Source of the DNA: Bacteroidota bacterium
Lineage (GTDB): Bacteria; Bacteroidota; Bacteroidia; SXHM01
Direction of reading: 5' to 3'
Assembly: GCA_947478465.1 (NCBI GenBank)
Contig: CANJWH010000009.1
Location: 1-64,000 of the forward strand
Length of the DNA stretch: 64,000 nucleotides
Positions 19,646-30,013 of the stretch are shown in pieces. A program made the position numbers and the translations under genes. Every line of letters starts with the position of its first letter. The first letter of the stretch is position 1. The notes beneath the pieces were generated by a model. It was not told the origin of the DNA. It was given only the letters and a program-made list of their open reading frames with translations, and did no database searches.

Positions 19646-21574
19646 ATGACTAAAAGAAGCCTTGCCAATTTTCTTCTTTTAATTTTTTTTACTATTAGTT
19701 ACTGTTCTGCATATGCTCAATTAGTAGTTCCAAAAGTTGGTGAAGTGGAAAAAAAAGTTGCAAGAGATAATTTCGAATTTGGAAATTATCGTGCTGCATT
19801 GGGCGAATATCTTGCGCTAATAACCAAAGAACAGGATAATGTTCTTTACAATTATCGTATAGGTATATCTTATCTAAATACCAATATTGATAAAATATAT
19901 GCTATTCAGTATTTAAAAAAAGCAGTTGCGCTTGGTAAAAAAGATGATGATATACTTTATGATTTAGGTCGTGCATACTTGGTTAACGACAGTCTTGATC
20001 AGGCAATTGAAGCATTTAATCAATATAAATCTACTGTGTCTCAAGGCGGGAAAGTTGTAGAAGCTATCCGACAGATTGAAATGTGTACAAACGCAAAAGA
20101 GCTGATGAAAAAGCCTGTGAATGTTACTTTTGAGAATCTTGGAAAAAAAGTAAACTCACTCGAATCGGATTATAACCCATTTGTGCCTACCGATGAATCT
20201 TTTGTTGTTTTTTCAACCAAAAGAAAAGAAGTAACTGGTGGAAATCTTGATTTTGACGGAGCAAAATGTGCTGACGTTTTTGTTTCGTTTGAAAAAGATG
20301 GTGAATTTCAAAAAGCAAAAAATCTTGGACCAACCATTAATACTGATTGGGTGGAGGAAGTTGTAGGACTTTCTGCAGATGGTGGATATATTCTGATTGG
20401 TATTGATAATATTGAAGGTTATGACGATATCTGGATGAGCGAAAGCAAAACGCGTGGCTCTAAAATTTCATTTCAGAAATCTGTGTCACTAGGTGAGTAT
20501 ATCAATACTTCAGAAACTGAAACCGCAGCAAGTTTAACATTAGATGGCAACACAATTTATTTTTCTCGCACACCTCTTGAAAATCCAGGTTTTGGCGGAA
20601 CAGATATTTATGTGGCGCATAAATTACCAAACGGGACATGGTGTGAGCCGGTAAACCTTGGACCAACTATTAATACTCAGTATGACGAAGAGTTTCCTTA
20701 CATTTCAGGTGATGGTAAGTTGCTCTATTTTGCTTCAAAAGGGCATAACAGCATGGGCGGTTATGATGTGTTCCGTAGTGAGTGGGATGCTAAAATGAAA
20801 CGTTGGTCGCGCCCGCAAAATCTGGGTTACCCAATCAATAATACACAAGACAATTTCACCTTTTCGCGTTCAGACAATTCACGTTATGGCTATGTTTCTG
20901 CTTTACGTCCGGGCGGCATAGGTGAATTGGATATTTACCGTGTAGTTTATAATGATGTGGAAGAACAAGAATCTGCTGTTACTGGAAAAATTCAGGTAAT
21001 AGAAAAACCAGGAAAAAAGTCAGTAATGTTTCATATTTACAACGATGGGACAAAAGATGTTTATTTTACTGATGAATGGTTTCCTAAAGACAAGCCGGGC
21101 TGGACATTTAAAGAAGATAAGAAAATGGATATTCCTGAAGGTCAGATGATGGAAATTTCCATTATAGGAAAAATGAAAGGGGAAGTTAAAAAATATACTC
21201 CCGAAACCTTTCCGAAAGACGCAACAGGATTTGAGTGGATGGAAACACGCTCTAAAAAACTCCCTATTCCAAATTATAAACCTGTTTCAGCTGAAACAAA
21301 ATCTATTCTTGATAAAACTGGGGTTGAAGTAGCTATCAATGTTCTTGATCCTTCATCCGGAGATATTATTGGCTCTTACAAACCAAGTAAAAAGGGGACT
21401 TATGTGATTATTCTCAAGCCCGGAAAATATAAATTAGAAGTGGAGGCTGATGGTTACGACAAAATTTCGGAAGACCTGAATATCTACGATAAAAGCAGTT
21501 ACCTGCCTACAATTTTGAAAGACATTACCCTGATGCAGAAAGGACTTGTGCAGACACCTGCAACCAAACCATGA
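19646..21574 (+). CDS. TPR + PD40 repeat exported protein
   Basis: Signal peptide from the ATG at 19646 (MTKRSLANFLLLIFFTISYCSAYAQ); TPR-like region; PD40 blades (FASKGHNSMGGYDVF); no OmpA domain. Confidence 0.82.
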   Translation: MTKRSLANFLLLIFFTISYCSAYAQLVVPKVGEVEKKVARDNFEFGNYRAALGEYLALITKEQDNVLYNYRIGISYLNTNIDKIYAIQYLKKAVALGKKDDDILYDLGRAYLVNDSLDQAIEAFNQYKSTVSQGGKVVEAIRQIEMCTNAKELMKKPVNVTFENLGKKVNSLESDYNPFVPTDESFVVFSTKRKEVTGGNLDFDGAKCADVFVSFEKDGEFQKAKNLGPTINTDWVEEVVGLSADGGYILIGIDNIEGYDDIWMSESKTRGSKISFQKSVSLGEYINTSETETAASLTLDGNTIYFSRTPLENPGFGGTDIYVAHKLPNGTWCEPVNLGPTINTQYDEEFPYISGDGKLLYFASKGHNSMGGYDVFRSEWDAKMKRWSRPQNLGYPINNTQDNFTFSRSDNSRYGYVSALRPGGIGELDIYRVVYNDVEEQESAVTGKIQVIEKPGKKSVMFHIYNDGTKDVYFTDEWFPKDKPGWTFKEDKKMDIPEGQMMEISIIGKMKGEVKKYTPETFPKDATGFEWMETRSKKLPIPNYKPVSAETKSILDKTGVEVAINVLDPSSGDIIGSYKPSKKGTYVIILKPGKYKLEVEADGYDKISEDLNIYDKSSYLPTILKDITLMQKGLVQTPATKP

Positions 21575-22335
21575 TTAAACTAAATAAGGCTTTAGCCGTT
21601 TTTGACCTTGAAACTACAGGAACAAAAGTTGCCACCGACAGAATAGTGGAATTTTCAATTGTTAAAGTTCTTCCTGGTGGAGATAAAGAAAGTATTACGC
21701 GAAGAATAAATCCAGGAATTCCTATTCCTGCGGAAGCCTCAGCCGTTCACGGAATCTATGATGAGGATGTGAAAGATAAACCTTTGTTTAAAGACGCTGC
21801 ACACGAACTGAAAAATTATATTGCAGATTGCGACCTTGCAGGATACAATTGTCTGAACTTTGATGTGCCTCTTTTGGTGGAAGAATTCTTAAGAGTAGGT
21901 GTTGACTTTGATGTTAAAAGCCGCAGAATTGTTGATGTACAGAATATCTTTCATAAAATGGAACAACGCACCCTTTCTGCCGCTTACAAATTTTATTGCC
22001 AGAAAGATTTAGAAAATGCGCACAGTGCAGAGGCCGATACGCTTGCAACGTATGAGGTTTTGGAGGCACAACTGGAGCGTTATCCAGAGTTGCAGAACGA
22101 TGTTAAGTTTCTGCACGATTTTTCCATCCGCAATCGCAATGTTGATTTTGCCGGACATATTATTTTTAACGAGAAAAACGAAGAGATAATTAATTTCGGG
22201 AAGCATAAAGGCAAAGTTGTTACTGCCGTTTTAAATGCCGAGCCTAGTTACTACAATTGGATGATGACGGCAGATTTTCCACAATACACTAAGAAGGTGC
22301 TTACTGAAATACGGTTGCGATCTTTTAATAAATAA
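21571..22335 (+). CDS. DnaQ-like 3'-5' exonuclease with C-terminal GKHKGK (DUF3820-like) segment
   Basis: LAVFDLETTGT, GYNCLNFDVPLL, NAHSAEADTLATYEV exonuclease motifs; C-terminal FGKHKGKVVTAVLNAEPSYYNWM. Confidence 0.85.
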   Translation: MIKLNKALAVFDLETTGTKVATDRIVEFSIVKVLPGGDKESITRRINPGIPIPAEASAVHGIYDEDVKDKPLFKDAAHELKNYIADCDLAGYNCLNFDVPLLVEEFLRVGVDFDVKSRRIVDVQNIFHKMEQRTLSAAYKFYCQKDLENAHSAEADTLATYEVLEAQLERYPELQNDVKFLHDFSIRNRNVDFAGHIIFNEKNEEIINFGKHKGKVVTAVLNAEPSYYNWMMTADFPQYTKKVLTEIRLRSFNK

Positions 22336-22338
22336 ACC

Positions 22339-22950
22339 ATGAAAATTCTCTGCATCGGACGCAATTACGCTGCACACATTCAGGAACTAAAGAATGAAGT
22401 GCCTGCCGAACCTGTGTTTTTTCTGAAGCCCGACACGGCCTTGCTGCGCAACAACGAGGCTTTCTATATTCCCGACTTCTCAAAAGATATGCATCACGAA
22501 GTGGAAGTAGTTTTGAAAATATCAAAGCGCGGAAAGCACATTTCCGAAAAATTTGCTACTGATTATTTTAATGAAATAGGTATTGGTATTGATTTTACCG
22601 CCCGTGACTTGCAAAGTAAGCTGAAAGAAAAAGGTTTGCCATGGGAAAAGGCAAAAGCATTTGATGGCTCGGCACCGGTAAGCAATTTTGTTTCAAAGAC
22701 AGAGTTTGCCGATTTAAATAACCTTGACTTTAGCTTAAAAGTAAATGGCATTCCCGTGCAGAAAGGCAACACCTCGCTGATGCTGCACAACTTCAGCAAA
22801 ATAATTTCTGAACTATCTAAATACTTTACCCTTAACCAAGGCGATTTAATTTTTACAGGAACGCCTGAAGGCGTAGCAGCCGTAAAAGCAGGTGACCGCC
22901 TGCAAGCCTATATTGGTGATAAAAAAATGCTGGATTTTGAAGTGAAATAG
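22339..22950 (+). CDS. Fumarylacetoacetate hydrolase family protein
   Basis: CIGRNYAAHIQELKN, GIGIDFTARDLQ, DLIFTGTPEGV motifs. Confidence 0.9.
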   Translation: MKILCIGRNYAAHIQELKNEVPAEPVFFLKPDTALLRNNEAFYIPDFSKDMHHEVEVVLKISKRGKHISEKFATDYFNEIGIGIDFTARDLQSKLKEKGLPWEKAKAFDGSAPVSNFVSKTEFADLNNLDFSLKVNGIPVQKGNTSLMLHNFSKIISELSKYFTLNQGDLIFTGTPEGVAAVKAGDRLQAYIGDKKMLDFEVK

Positions 22951-22953
22951 TCT

Positions 22954-23667
22954 TCAGAAATTCAAATAATACTCCTTTGTCAGTTCAATATACTCTTTTG
23001 AATACCCTTGTCCAGGGCAGTTTTCTATAGTTAGTTCTTCGCGAACGCAGTTGGTTTCATTTTTACCGAATAGAATAAGTTTGCGAAAAACCTCTTTGCC
23101 AGTAAACGAATATACCCAAAGCTCTTTTTCAGGAAAAAGACCATGTGAGCGGGCTGCCGAAGTTAATAATGCCGATTCTTTTACTGGAAGTATTACACAA
23201 AATTTGCCCGATAGACTCAAGAGTTTCGCTGCATTTTCTGCTAGTTCATTAATAGGTAACTGGTCGTTATGTCTTGCACTGAAACGTTGTGGGTCTGTAG
23301 GTTTGTAAGAGTCGGTAAAGTAGGGTGGGTTGCTAACAACTAAATCATACTTATTTGAAGTAACTGTAGTAAAATCTTTTAGTGAAATAGTTTGCGCATT
23401 TAATCGACTTGCCCAAGGCGATAACTCAAAGTTTTCCTGTGCCTGCTTTACCGATTCCTCGTCAATATCAATGGCATCAATCTGTGCCGCACTGCGCTGT
23501 GCCAGCATCAGGGCAATAACGCCCGAACCGGTTCCTATGTCTAAAATATGTTTGGCATCCGCAACATCTGCCCAGGCACCCAGCAAAACGGCATCGGTAC
23601 CCACCTTCAATGATGAGCGGTCGTGATGCACAGCGAACTGTTTAAATTTGAAATACGGACTTGCCAT
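22954..23667 (-). CDS. tRNA1(Val) (adenine37-N6)-methyltransferase-like SAM methyltransferase
   Basis: LDIGTGSGVIALMLAQR and NPPY motif (VVSNPPYF); YfiC/TrmN6-like N-terminus FKFKQFAVHHDRSSLKVGTDAVLLGAW. Confidence 0.85.
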   Translation of the reverse strand: MASPYFKFKQFAVHHDRSSLKVGTDAVLLGAWADVADAKHILDIGTGSGVIALMLAQRSAAQIDAIDIDEESVKQAQENFELSPWASRLNAQTISLKDFTTVTSNKYDLVVSNPPYFTDSYKPTDPQRFSARHNDQLPINELAENAAKLLSLSGKFCVILPVKESALLTSAARSHGLFPEKELWVYSFTGKEVFRKLILFGKNETNCVREELTIENCPGQGYSKEYIELTKEYYLNF

Positions 23668-23688
23668 AAGCGCACCGTTGTGTCGGTT

Positions 23689-24207
23689 TCAAGACAAATA
23701 TAAATCTATTAATCCGTCAGGAGCAGAAATCTCCACTTTTTTATTTTTATGGTCAATCTTTTTTATGAATTGCTCATTGGCTGGAATAAGAATTTCCTTG
23801 CCCTTATTATCAATCTGAAAAAGGATCTGCTGCGGCATTTCAAGCAACCCGCTGATAGTTCCTATATCGCCATGCTCAGCATCGGTAACACTGAAGCCTA
23901 TTATATCATTCGGTTGAAATTCTTTGGAGGTAGCAGGTTTTTTGCGGTCAATTAAAACATTTAGTCCGCAAAGGCGCGCAGCCTGTTCAGGCGTATTTAC
24001 AAACTCAAATTTAAGGGTAATTAAATCGTTGCTTTGATGCAGCAACTGTTCTATAAAAAACGGAACCGGTGTTGGGGATATATCCACAAACACCGGTTCG
24101 GCATTTTTTAGTTTTGCTTTACTGAAACTGTCTTGTTTTATTACAACTGCACCATTATTACCGTGAGTTCTTATAATCTTGCCAAACAGCGTCCGTTCCA
24201 CGCTCAC
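23689..24207 (-). CDS. rimM: Ribosome maturation factor RimM
   Basis: Downstream of rpsP; GKIIRTHGNNGAVVI and DIIGFSVTDAEHGDIGTISGLLEMPQQILFQI. Confidence 0.88.
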   Translation of the reverse strand: MSVERTLFGKIIRTHGNNGAVVIKQDSFSKAKLKNAEPVFVDISPTPVPFFIEQLLHQSNDLITLKFEFVNTPEQAARLCGLNVLIDRKKPATSKEFQPNDIIGFSVTDAEHGDIGTISGLLEMPQQILFQIDNKGKEILIPANEQFIKKIDHKNKKVEISAPDGLIDLYLS

Positions 24208-24213
24208 ATGATA

Positions 24214-24768
24214 TTACTCGGCAGCAGGAGCTTCGTTTTCAGCAGCAGGAGCTTCTTCCGTTGCTTCGGCTACGGGAGCAGCAGCAGCGGCAGCAGCTTC
24301 GGCAGCAAGAGCAGAAGTTTTTTCAGCTACTTTTTGTGCGATAGCTTCTTTACGTGCTTTTTCTGCTTCCATACGTTTCTTTGCTTCTGCAACAGATGAT
24401 GATGCAAGGTTCCCGCGTTTAGCGTCAATTTTACCTTGTTTTTCGTTCATCCATTTTTCAAAGCGCTTATCGGCTTCTTCTTGTGTAAAAGCTCCTTTAG
24501 CAACGCCACCCTGAAGGTGCTGACGATAAAGAATTCCTTTGTAAGAAAGAATGGCGCGGCAGGTATCCGTAGGCTGCGCCCCGTTTTGTAACCAGATCAA
24601 CGCCTTGTCGGAGTTGATGTCAATGGTTGCTGGATTGGTGTTGGGATTGTAGGTGCCTATGCGCTCGATGAGCTTTCCGTCTCGTGGTGCACGACCATCC
24701 GCAACGACAATGTGGAAAAGACCTAAGCCTTTTTTTCCATGTCTCTGTAATCTGATTTTTGCAGGCAT
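24214..24768 (-). CDS. rpsP: 30S ribosomal protein S16 with Ala/Glu-rich C-terminal extension
   Basis: MPAKIRLQRHGKKGLGLFHIVVADGRAPRDGKLIERIGTYNP; internal start at 24768 rather than 24855. Confidence 0.95.
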   Translation of the reverse strand: MPAKIRLQRHGKKGLGLFHIVVADGRAPRDGKLIERIGTYNPNTNPATIDINSDKALIWLQNGAQPTDTCRAILSYKGILYRQHLQGGVAKGAFTQEEADKRFEKWMNEKQGKIDAKRGNLASSSVAEAKKRMEAEKARKEAIAQKVAEKTSALAAEAAAAAAAPVAEATEEAPAAENEAPAAE

Positions 24769-24874
24769 TTGTTTATGTTTTTTAATTAAGGGGTGCAAAT
24801 GTCGTAAATTATTCTGAATTGCCAAATCCTTGACAAGCGATTTTAATTTAAACACCTTTTACTACTTTTCCGCC

Positions 24875-26035
24875 ATGAAACTTATAGAAGTAAAATCTAA
24901 ATCTGAGGAAAATGATTTCCTTGAAATGCCTCGCCTTATATATAAAAATGACCCCAATTGGATACCTCATATACGTCAGGATATTCAAAAGATTTTTGAC
25001 CCTAAAAGGAATAAGTTTTTTCGTCATGGCGAAGCTACACGCTTTATTCTTAAAGATGATAATGGAAAAACAATAGGTCGTGTAGCTGTTTTTATTAATC
25101 GCAGGCTTTCAAATACTTTTAAGCAACCCACAGGAGGTTTTGGTTTTTTTGAGTGCATTGATGATGCATATGCTGCGAAAATGCTGTTTGATAAATGCGC
25201 TGAGTGGAATACAGAACGTGGCATGAAAGCAATGGATGGACCAATAAATTTTGGAGAAAAAGACCAATTCTGGGGTTTGATGATTACCAACTTTGATAAT
25301 CCTGCTACTTACGGGATGAATTATAATCCAGCTTATTATCGCAAGTTTTTTGATGATTATGGGTTTAAAACTTATTATGAGCAATATTGCTATTACCGTC
25401 CGGTTTATCTTCCGGCACAAGAAATTTTTATACGTAAGTCAAAAAGCCTTAATGAACAAGGGTATTCAGTCCGCTGTCTTAACCCTAAACAATTAGATAA
25501 GTTTGCTGAAGATTTTCGCACAATATATAATAATGCCTGGGGAGGACACGCTGGTTTTAAACCTATGGAGTCGGCTCAGGCTAAGAATATTATGCAAAAA
25601 CTTAAGCCTGTATTAGATCCGGATATTGTTTATTTTGCCTATCATCATGAAACTCCGGTTGGTTTTTATATCAGTATTCCTGAATTAAATTCTTTATTCA
25701 AATATGTAAATGGAAATCTTAACTGGTGGGGTAAAATAAAGTTTATGTACCACAAATTGCGCGGTGAATGCAAAACCATGTATAGTATTGTGTTTGGAGT
25801 TGCTAAGGAGCATCAGGGAAAAGGAATTGAAGGTTTGATGATTAAATATGCTGAAACCGTAGTTTATCCAAAGAAAAAGTATTTGCATGTAATTCTGACC
25901 TGGATAGGGGATTTTAACCCTAAAATGCTCAAAGTAATTGATAATTTAGAATGTACTAAATGGCGCACCTATATAACCTGCCGCAAAATGCTTGACGAAA
26001 GCATTCCATTTGAGCGAGCACCAATCATAGAATAG
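24875..26035 (+). CDS. GNAT-like acetyltransferase family hypothetical protein
   Basis: MKLIEVKSKSEENDFLEMPRLIYKNDPNWIPH and GVAKEHQGKGIEGLMIKYAE (GNAT-like motif). Confidence 0.65.
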   Translation: MKLIEVKSKSEENDFLEMPRLIYKNDPNWIPHIRQDIQKIFDPKRNKFFRHGEATRFILKDDNGKTIGRVAVFINRRLSNTFKQPTGGFGFFECIDDAYAAKMLFDKCAEWNTERGMKAMDGPINFGEKDQFWGLMITNFDNPATYGMNYNPAYYRKFFDDYGFKTYYEQYCYYRPVYLPAQEIFIRKSKSLNEQGYSVRCLNPKQLDKFAEDFRTIYNNAWGGHAGFKPMESAQAKNIMQKLKPVLDPDIVYFAYHHETPVGFYISIPELNSLFKYVNGNLNWWGKIKFMYHKLRGECKTMYSIVFGVAKEHQGKGIEGLMIKYAETVVYPKKKYLHVILTWIGDFNPKMLKVIDNLECTKWRTYITCRKMLDESIPFERAPIIE

Positions 26036-26048
26036 TATAGGAATTTAC

Positions 26049-26056
26049 TACATTTG
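26049..26056 (+). promoter_or_regulatory. Bacteroidota -7 like element TACATTTG upstream of the nucleotide-sugar operon
   Basis: TAnnTTTG match 26 nt before the ATG at 26082; no properly spaced -33 TTG seen. Confidence 0.45.
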
Positions 26057-26081
26057 CCGCCCGAAGTAAAAAGGAGATTAA

Positions 26082-26672
26082 ATGTCAAAGGATACAGAAT
26101 TGTTTTTCTGCCATGAATCATCATATGTAGATGATGGTTGCAGAATAGGAAAAGGCACTAAAATATGGCACTTTACACATATTATGCCTGATTGTGTTTT
26201 GGGCGAAAATTGTAACATCGGTCAGAATTGTGTGATTTCACCCGGAGTAATCCTTGGTAAAAATGTAAAGGTTCAGAATAATGTCTCTATTTATACAGGT
26301 GTAACTTGTGATGATGATGTTTTTTTAGGTCCGTCAATGGTTTTTACTAATGTACGTAACCCGCGTAGTGCAATAAACAGGCGCGGACAGTATGCCCATA
26401 CACATGTTGGCAGGGGCGCTTCAATCGGGGCAAACGCTACGATTGTTTGCGGAAATGATATTGGTAAATTTGCTTTTATCGGTGCCGGAACGGTGGTAAT
26501 AAAAGATGTTCCTGATTATGCCTTAGTGGTTGGTAATCCAGCCCGTCAGGTTGGCTGGATGAGTGAATTTGGTCATCGCCTTAATTTTGATGAAAAGGGA
26601 ATCGGTGTCTGTGAGGAAAGTAATGAAAAATACAAGTTAGAAAACGGGAAAGTTTCTAAAATAAATGAATAA
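26082..26672 (+). CDS. Left-handed beta-helix acyltransferase, WbpD/WlbB-like UDP-3-amino-GlcNAcA N-acetyltransferase
   Basis: Hexapeptide repeats; [30 protein letters not shown] typical of WlbB/WbpD. Confidence 0.85.
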   Translation: MSKDTELFFCHESSYVDDGCRIGKGTKIWHFTHIMPDCVLGENCNIGQNCVISPGVILGKNVKVQNNVSIYTGVTCDDDVFLGPSMVFTNVRNPRSAINRRGQYAHTHVGRGASIGANATIVCGNDIGKFAFIGAGTVVIKDVPDYALVVGNPARQVGWMSEFGHRLNFDEKGIGVCEESNEKYKLENGKVSKINE

Positions 26673-27687
26673 AGACGGACGGAAAATAAAATTTGCAGTT
26701 TTAGGTCAGGGACACATTGGCAAACGCCATGCTGAAATGGTGCGCAGAAATCTAGAGACGGAACTGATTGCAGTTTGTGATATTCAAGCTAAAGACAAAC
26801 TTGGACTGAATGATTTGACTGAAAAATTTTACAATTCACCTGAAGAATTATTGATAGCTCATCCGGAAGTTGAAGTGGTGAGTGTTTGCACTCCCAATGG
26901 TTTGCATGCAAGCCAATCCTTGCTTGCATTGGAAGCCAATAAGCATGTTGTAGTTGAAAAGCCAATGGCGCTTCACCGTCAGGATTGTGAACAACTTATT
27001 TTCAAAGCACTGCAAATGCACAAACAGGTTTTTTGTGTAATGCAAAACCGCTACTCTCCTCCCAGCGTTTGGATGAAAGAAATTGTAGATAACAAAATTA
27101 TTGGTGATGTATACATGGTTCAATTGAATTGTTACTGGAACCGTGATGAACGTTATTACAAAAAAGGCGGATGGAAAGGAACAAAGGAATTAGATGGAGG
27201 AACCTTATTCACTCAATTCTCGCATTGGATTGATTTGCTTTACTGGCTGTTTGGAGACATTACTGATATTCAGGCAAAATTTGCAGATTTCAACCATAAT
27301 AATTTGACTGAGTTTGAAGATAGTGGTTTTGTAAATTTTAATTTTATAAACGGTGGTATGGGAAGTATCAATTTCTCAACTTCTGTTTGGGATAAAAATC
27401 TGGAGAGCAGCATTACTGTTATCGGCAGCAAAGGAAGTGTAAAAGTTGGCGGACAATACATGGATAAAGTTGAGTATTGCCACATTAAAGATTATGTATT
27501 ACCAGAATTAGCTGAAACGGCACCAGCCAATGATTATGGATCATACAAAGGATCTGCAAATAACCATCATTTTTTAATTCAAAATGTTGTAGATACTCTG
27601 AAAGGAAGGAACACTATTACCACCAACGCCCTTGAAGGTTTAAAAGTGGTTGATATTATTGAACGTATTTACTCTTTAAAAAAATAG
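26665..27687 (+). CDS. Gfo/Idh/MocA oxidoreductase, WlbA/WbpB-like
   Basis: [45 protein letters not shown]; adjacent to WbpD-like gene. Confidence 0.87.
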   Translation: MNKDGRKIKFAVLGQGHIGKRHAEMVRRNLETELIAVCDIQAKDKLGLNDLTEKFYNSPEELLIAHPEVEVVSVCTPNGLHASQSLLALEANKHVVVEKPMALHRQDCEQLIFKALQMHKQVFCVMQNRYSPPSVWMKEIVDNKIIGDVYMVQLNCYWNRDERYYKKGGWKGTKELDGGTLFTQFSHWIDLLYWLFGDITDIQAKFADFNHNNLTEFEDSGFVNFNFINGGMGSINFSTSVWDKNLESSITVIGSKGSVKVGGQYMDKVEYCHIKDYVLPELAETAPANDYGSYKGSANNHHFLIQNVVDTLKGRNTITTNALEGLKVVDIIERIYSLKK

Positions 27688-27692
27688 AATAT

Positions 27693-28982
27693 ATGTATGA
27701 TAAAATAATCAAAAAAGACGCAAAAGTCGCTCTTATTGGACTTGGTTATGTTGGGCTGCCTATAGCTCTGGAATTTGCAAAATCAGTTCCCGTAATTGGT
27801 TTTGATATTAATGATGCGCGTCTTGAAATGATGCGAAATAAAATTGACCCGAGTGAAGAATTGCCGGCATCAGCATTTGATAATTGCGATATTACTTTTA
27901 CTTCATCAATTGACGTTTTACGTACAGCCAATTTTTTCATTGTAGCAGTACCAACACCCATTGACGATCACAATAAACCGGATTTAATTCCTGTTATTTC
28001 TGCTTCTAAGTCTGTTGGAAAAGCATTAAAGAAAGGAGATTATGTTGTATTTGAATCTACCGTTTACCCGGGTTGTACAGAAGAAGATTGCATCCCCGTT
28101 TTGGAAGAGTATTCAGGGCTTAAATTCAAAACTGATTTTAAAGTAGGTTATTCACCTGAACGTATAAACCCGGGAGATAAGGAACATACACTTCCGAAAA
28201 TTATAAAAGTGGTTTCTGGTTGTGATGCTGAAGCTTTAGATAATGTTGCTAAGGTTTACGAGATTGTTGTAAAAGCAGGTGTTCACAGAGCGCCTTCAAT
28301 AAAAGTTGCTGAAGCAGCAAAAATTATTGAAAACACGCAACGTGACGTAAATATTGCATTGATGAATGAGCTTTCTATAATCTTCAATAAAGCAGGAATA
28401 AATACGTATGATGTGTTGGAAGCAGCAGGAACTAAATGGAATTTTCTAAAATTTTTCCCTGGACTGGTTGGAGGACATTGCATTGGAGTTGACCCTTATT
28501 ACCTTACTTACAAAGCAAAGGAGTTGGGTTATCATTCAAAAGTAATTACTTCGGGTAGAGATGTAAATGATGGAATGGGGGCATACATAGCAAGAGAAAC
28601 CATTAAGAAAATTATTGCAAAAGGAAATGAAGGAGGCAAAGCAAAAGTGCTTGTTATGGGTGCAACCTTTAAAGAAAACGTATCCGATATCAGAAACTCA
28701 AAAGTTGCTGATGTAATAAAAGAATTAAAGGATTTTGGAATTAAGGTTGATGTGGTTGACCCCCATGCTTCTTCTAAAGACCTAAAACATGAATATGGTT
28801 TTGAATTAACTGATAATATTTCCAATGATTATGATGCAGTAATTGTTGCAGTAAATCATAAAGATTATCTTACACTGACAGAAGATTATTTCGATTCTAT
28901 AACTAAAGGTAAAGGAATAGTAGTAGATATTAAAGGGGTTTACAAAGGCAAAATCAATAAACTTACTTACTGGAGCTTGTAA
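27693..28982 (+). CDS. UDP-N-acetyl-hexosamine 6-dehydrogenase (WbpA/WbpO/TviB family)
   Basis: IGLGYVGLPIALEFAKS, FESTVYPGCTEEDCIPVLE, GLVGGHCIGVDPYYLTYKA. Confidence 0.9.
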   Translation: MYDKIIKKDAKVALIGLGYVGLPIALEFAKSVPVIGFDINDARLEMMRNKIDPSEELPASAFDNCDITFTSSIDVLRTANFFIVAVPTPIDDHNKPDLIPVISASKSVGKALKKGDYVVFESTVYPGCTEEDCIPVLEEYSGLKFKTDFKVGYSPERINPGDKEHTLPKIIKVVSGCDAEALDNVAKVYEIVVKAGVHRAPSIKVAEAAKIIENTQRDVNIALMNELSIIFNKAGINTYDVLEAAGTKWNFLKFFPGLVGGHCIGVDPYYLTYKAKELGYHSKVITSGRDVNDGMGAYIARETIKKIIAKGNEGGKAKVLVMGATFKENVSDIRNSKVADVIKELKDFGIKVDVVDPHASSKDLKHEYGFELTDNISNDYDAVIVAVNHKDYLTLTEDYFDSITKGKGIVVDIKGVYKGKINKLTYWSL

Positions 28983-30013
28983 TGACAAAAGTATTAGTTA
29001 CAGGAGGTACAGGTTTTATTGGCTCACACACGGTTGTTGAGTTACTTCAAAAAAATTATGAAGTTGTTATAATTGACGACCTCTCCAACTCATCCGAATC
29101 CGTTTTAGATTCTATTGAAAAAATTGCGGGAGTTAAACCTGAATTTGAAAAGTTTGATTTATGCGATAAAAACAAACTTCAAGATTTTTTCAGACGACAC
29201 AAAGACATAAAAGCGGTTATTCATTTTGCTGCTAAAAAAGCTGTTGGAGAATCTGTTGATAATCCACTGCTGTATTACAGAAACAACCTTTTTTCTTTTG
29301 TAAATTTATTAGAGTGCATGCTGGAGAATGCAATAAAATTTATTGTGTTCAGTTCTTCCTGCACTGTTTATGGCGAGCCAGACTATTTGCCGGTTGATGA
29401 ACATGCCCCAATTAAAAAAGCAGCTTCGCCTTATGGCAATACAAAACAGATTTGTGAAGAAATTTTAGAAGAAACTATTTCAGCAAATAACGAAAAGCTG
29501 GAAGGTATTGCATTACGTTATTTCAATCCAACGGGCGCGCACGAAAGTGCTTTGATTGGCGAGTTGCCTATAGGAATTCCTAATAACCTGATTCCGTTTG
29601 TTACTCAAACGGCAATTGGGAAAAGAGACAAGTTAAAAGTGTTTGGCGGAGATTATGAAACTGAAGACGGCTCGTGCATCCGCGATTTTATTCATGTTGT
29701 TGATTTGGCAAAAGCGCACATCATTGCGCTGGAGCGTATGATAAATCTGAAAATTCAATCGCCTTACGAAGTTTTTAATCTGGGAACTGGAGTAGGTTAT
29801 TCAGTTTTGGATGTTGTTAAAACTTTTGAGAAGGTGTCAGGAGTGAAACTGAATTATGAAATAGTTGGCAGACGTGATGGCGACATTATGCAGATGTATG
29901 CCGATACCAATTTAGCAAACCATGAACTGGGATGGAAAGCAGAGCGGGGTTTGGAACAAATGCTTGATACTGCCTGGAAATGGGAACTTGCTTTAAAAGA
30001 GAAGAATAAATAA
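28982..30013 (+). CDS. galE: UDP-glucose 4-epimerase
   Basis: GGTGFIGSHTVVELLQKNYEVVIIDDLSNSS, SSSCTVYG, SPYGNTK. Confidence 0.9.
   Translation: MTKVLVTGGTGFIGSHTVVELLQKNYEVVIIDDLSNSSESVLDSIEKIAGVKPEFEKFDLCDKNKLQDFFRRHKDIKAVIHFAAKKAVGESVDNPLLYYRNNLFSFVNLLECMLENAIKFIVFSSSCTVYGEPDYLPVDEHAPIKKAASPYGNTKQICEEILEETISANNEKLEGIALRYFNPTGAHESALIGELPIGIPNNLIPFVTQTAIGKRDKLKVFGGDYETEDGSCIRDFIHVVDLAKAHIIALERMINLKIQSPYEVFNLGTGVGYSVLDVVKTFEKVSGVKLNYEIVGRRDGDIMQMYADTNLANHELGWKAERGLEQMLDTAWKWELALKEKNK

Noticed and set aside
24133-24399. Ser/Phe-rich + strand ORF opposite rpsP
   Set aside because: Antisense to the Ala/Glu-rich S16 C-terminal tail; shadow ORF.
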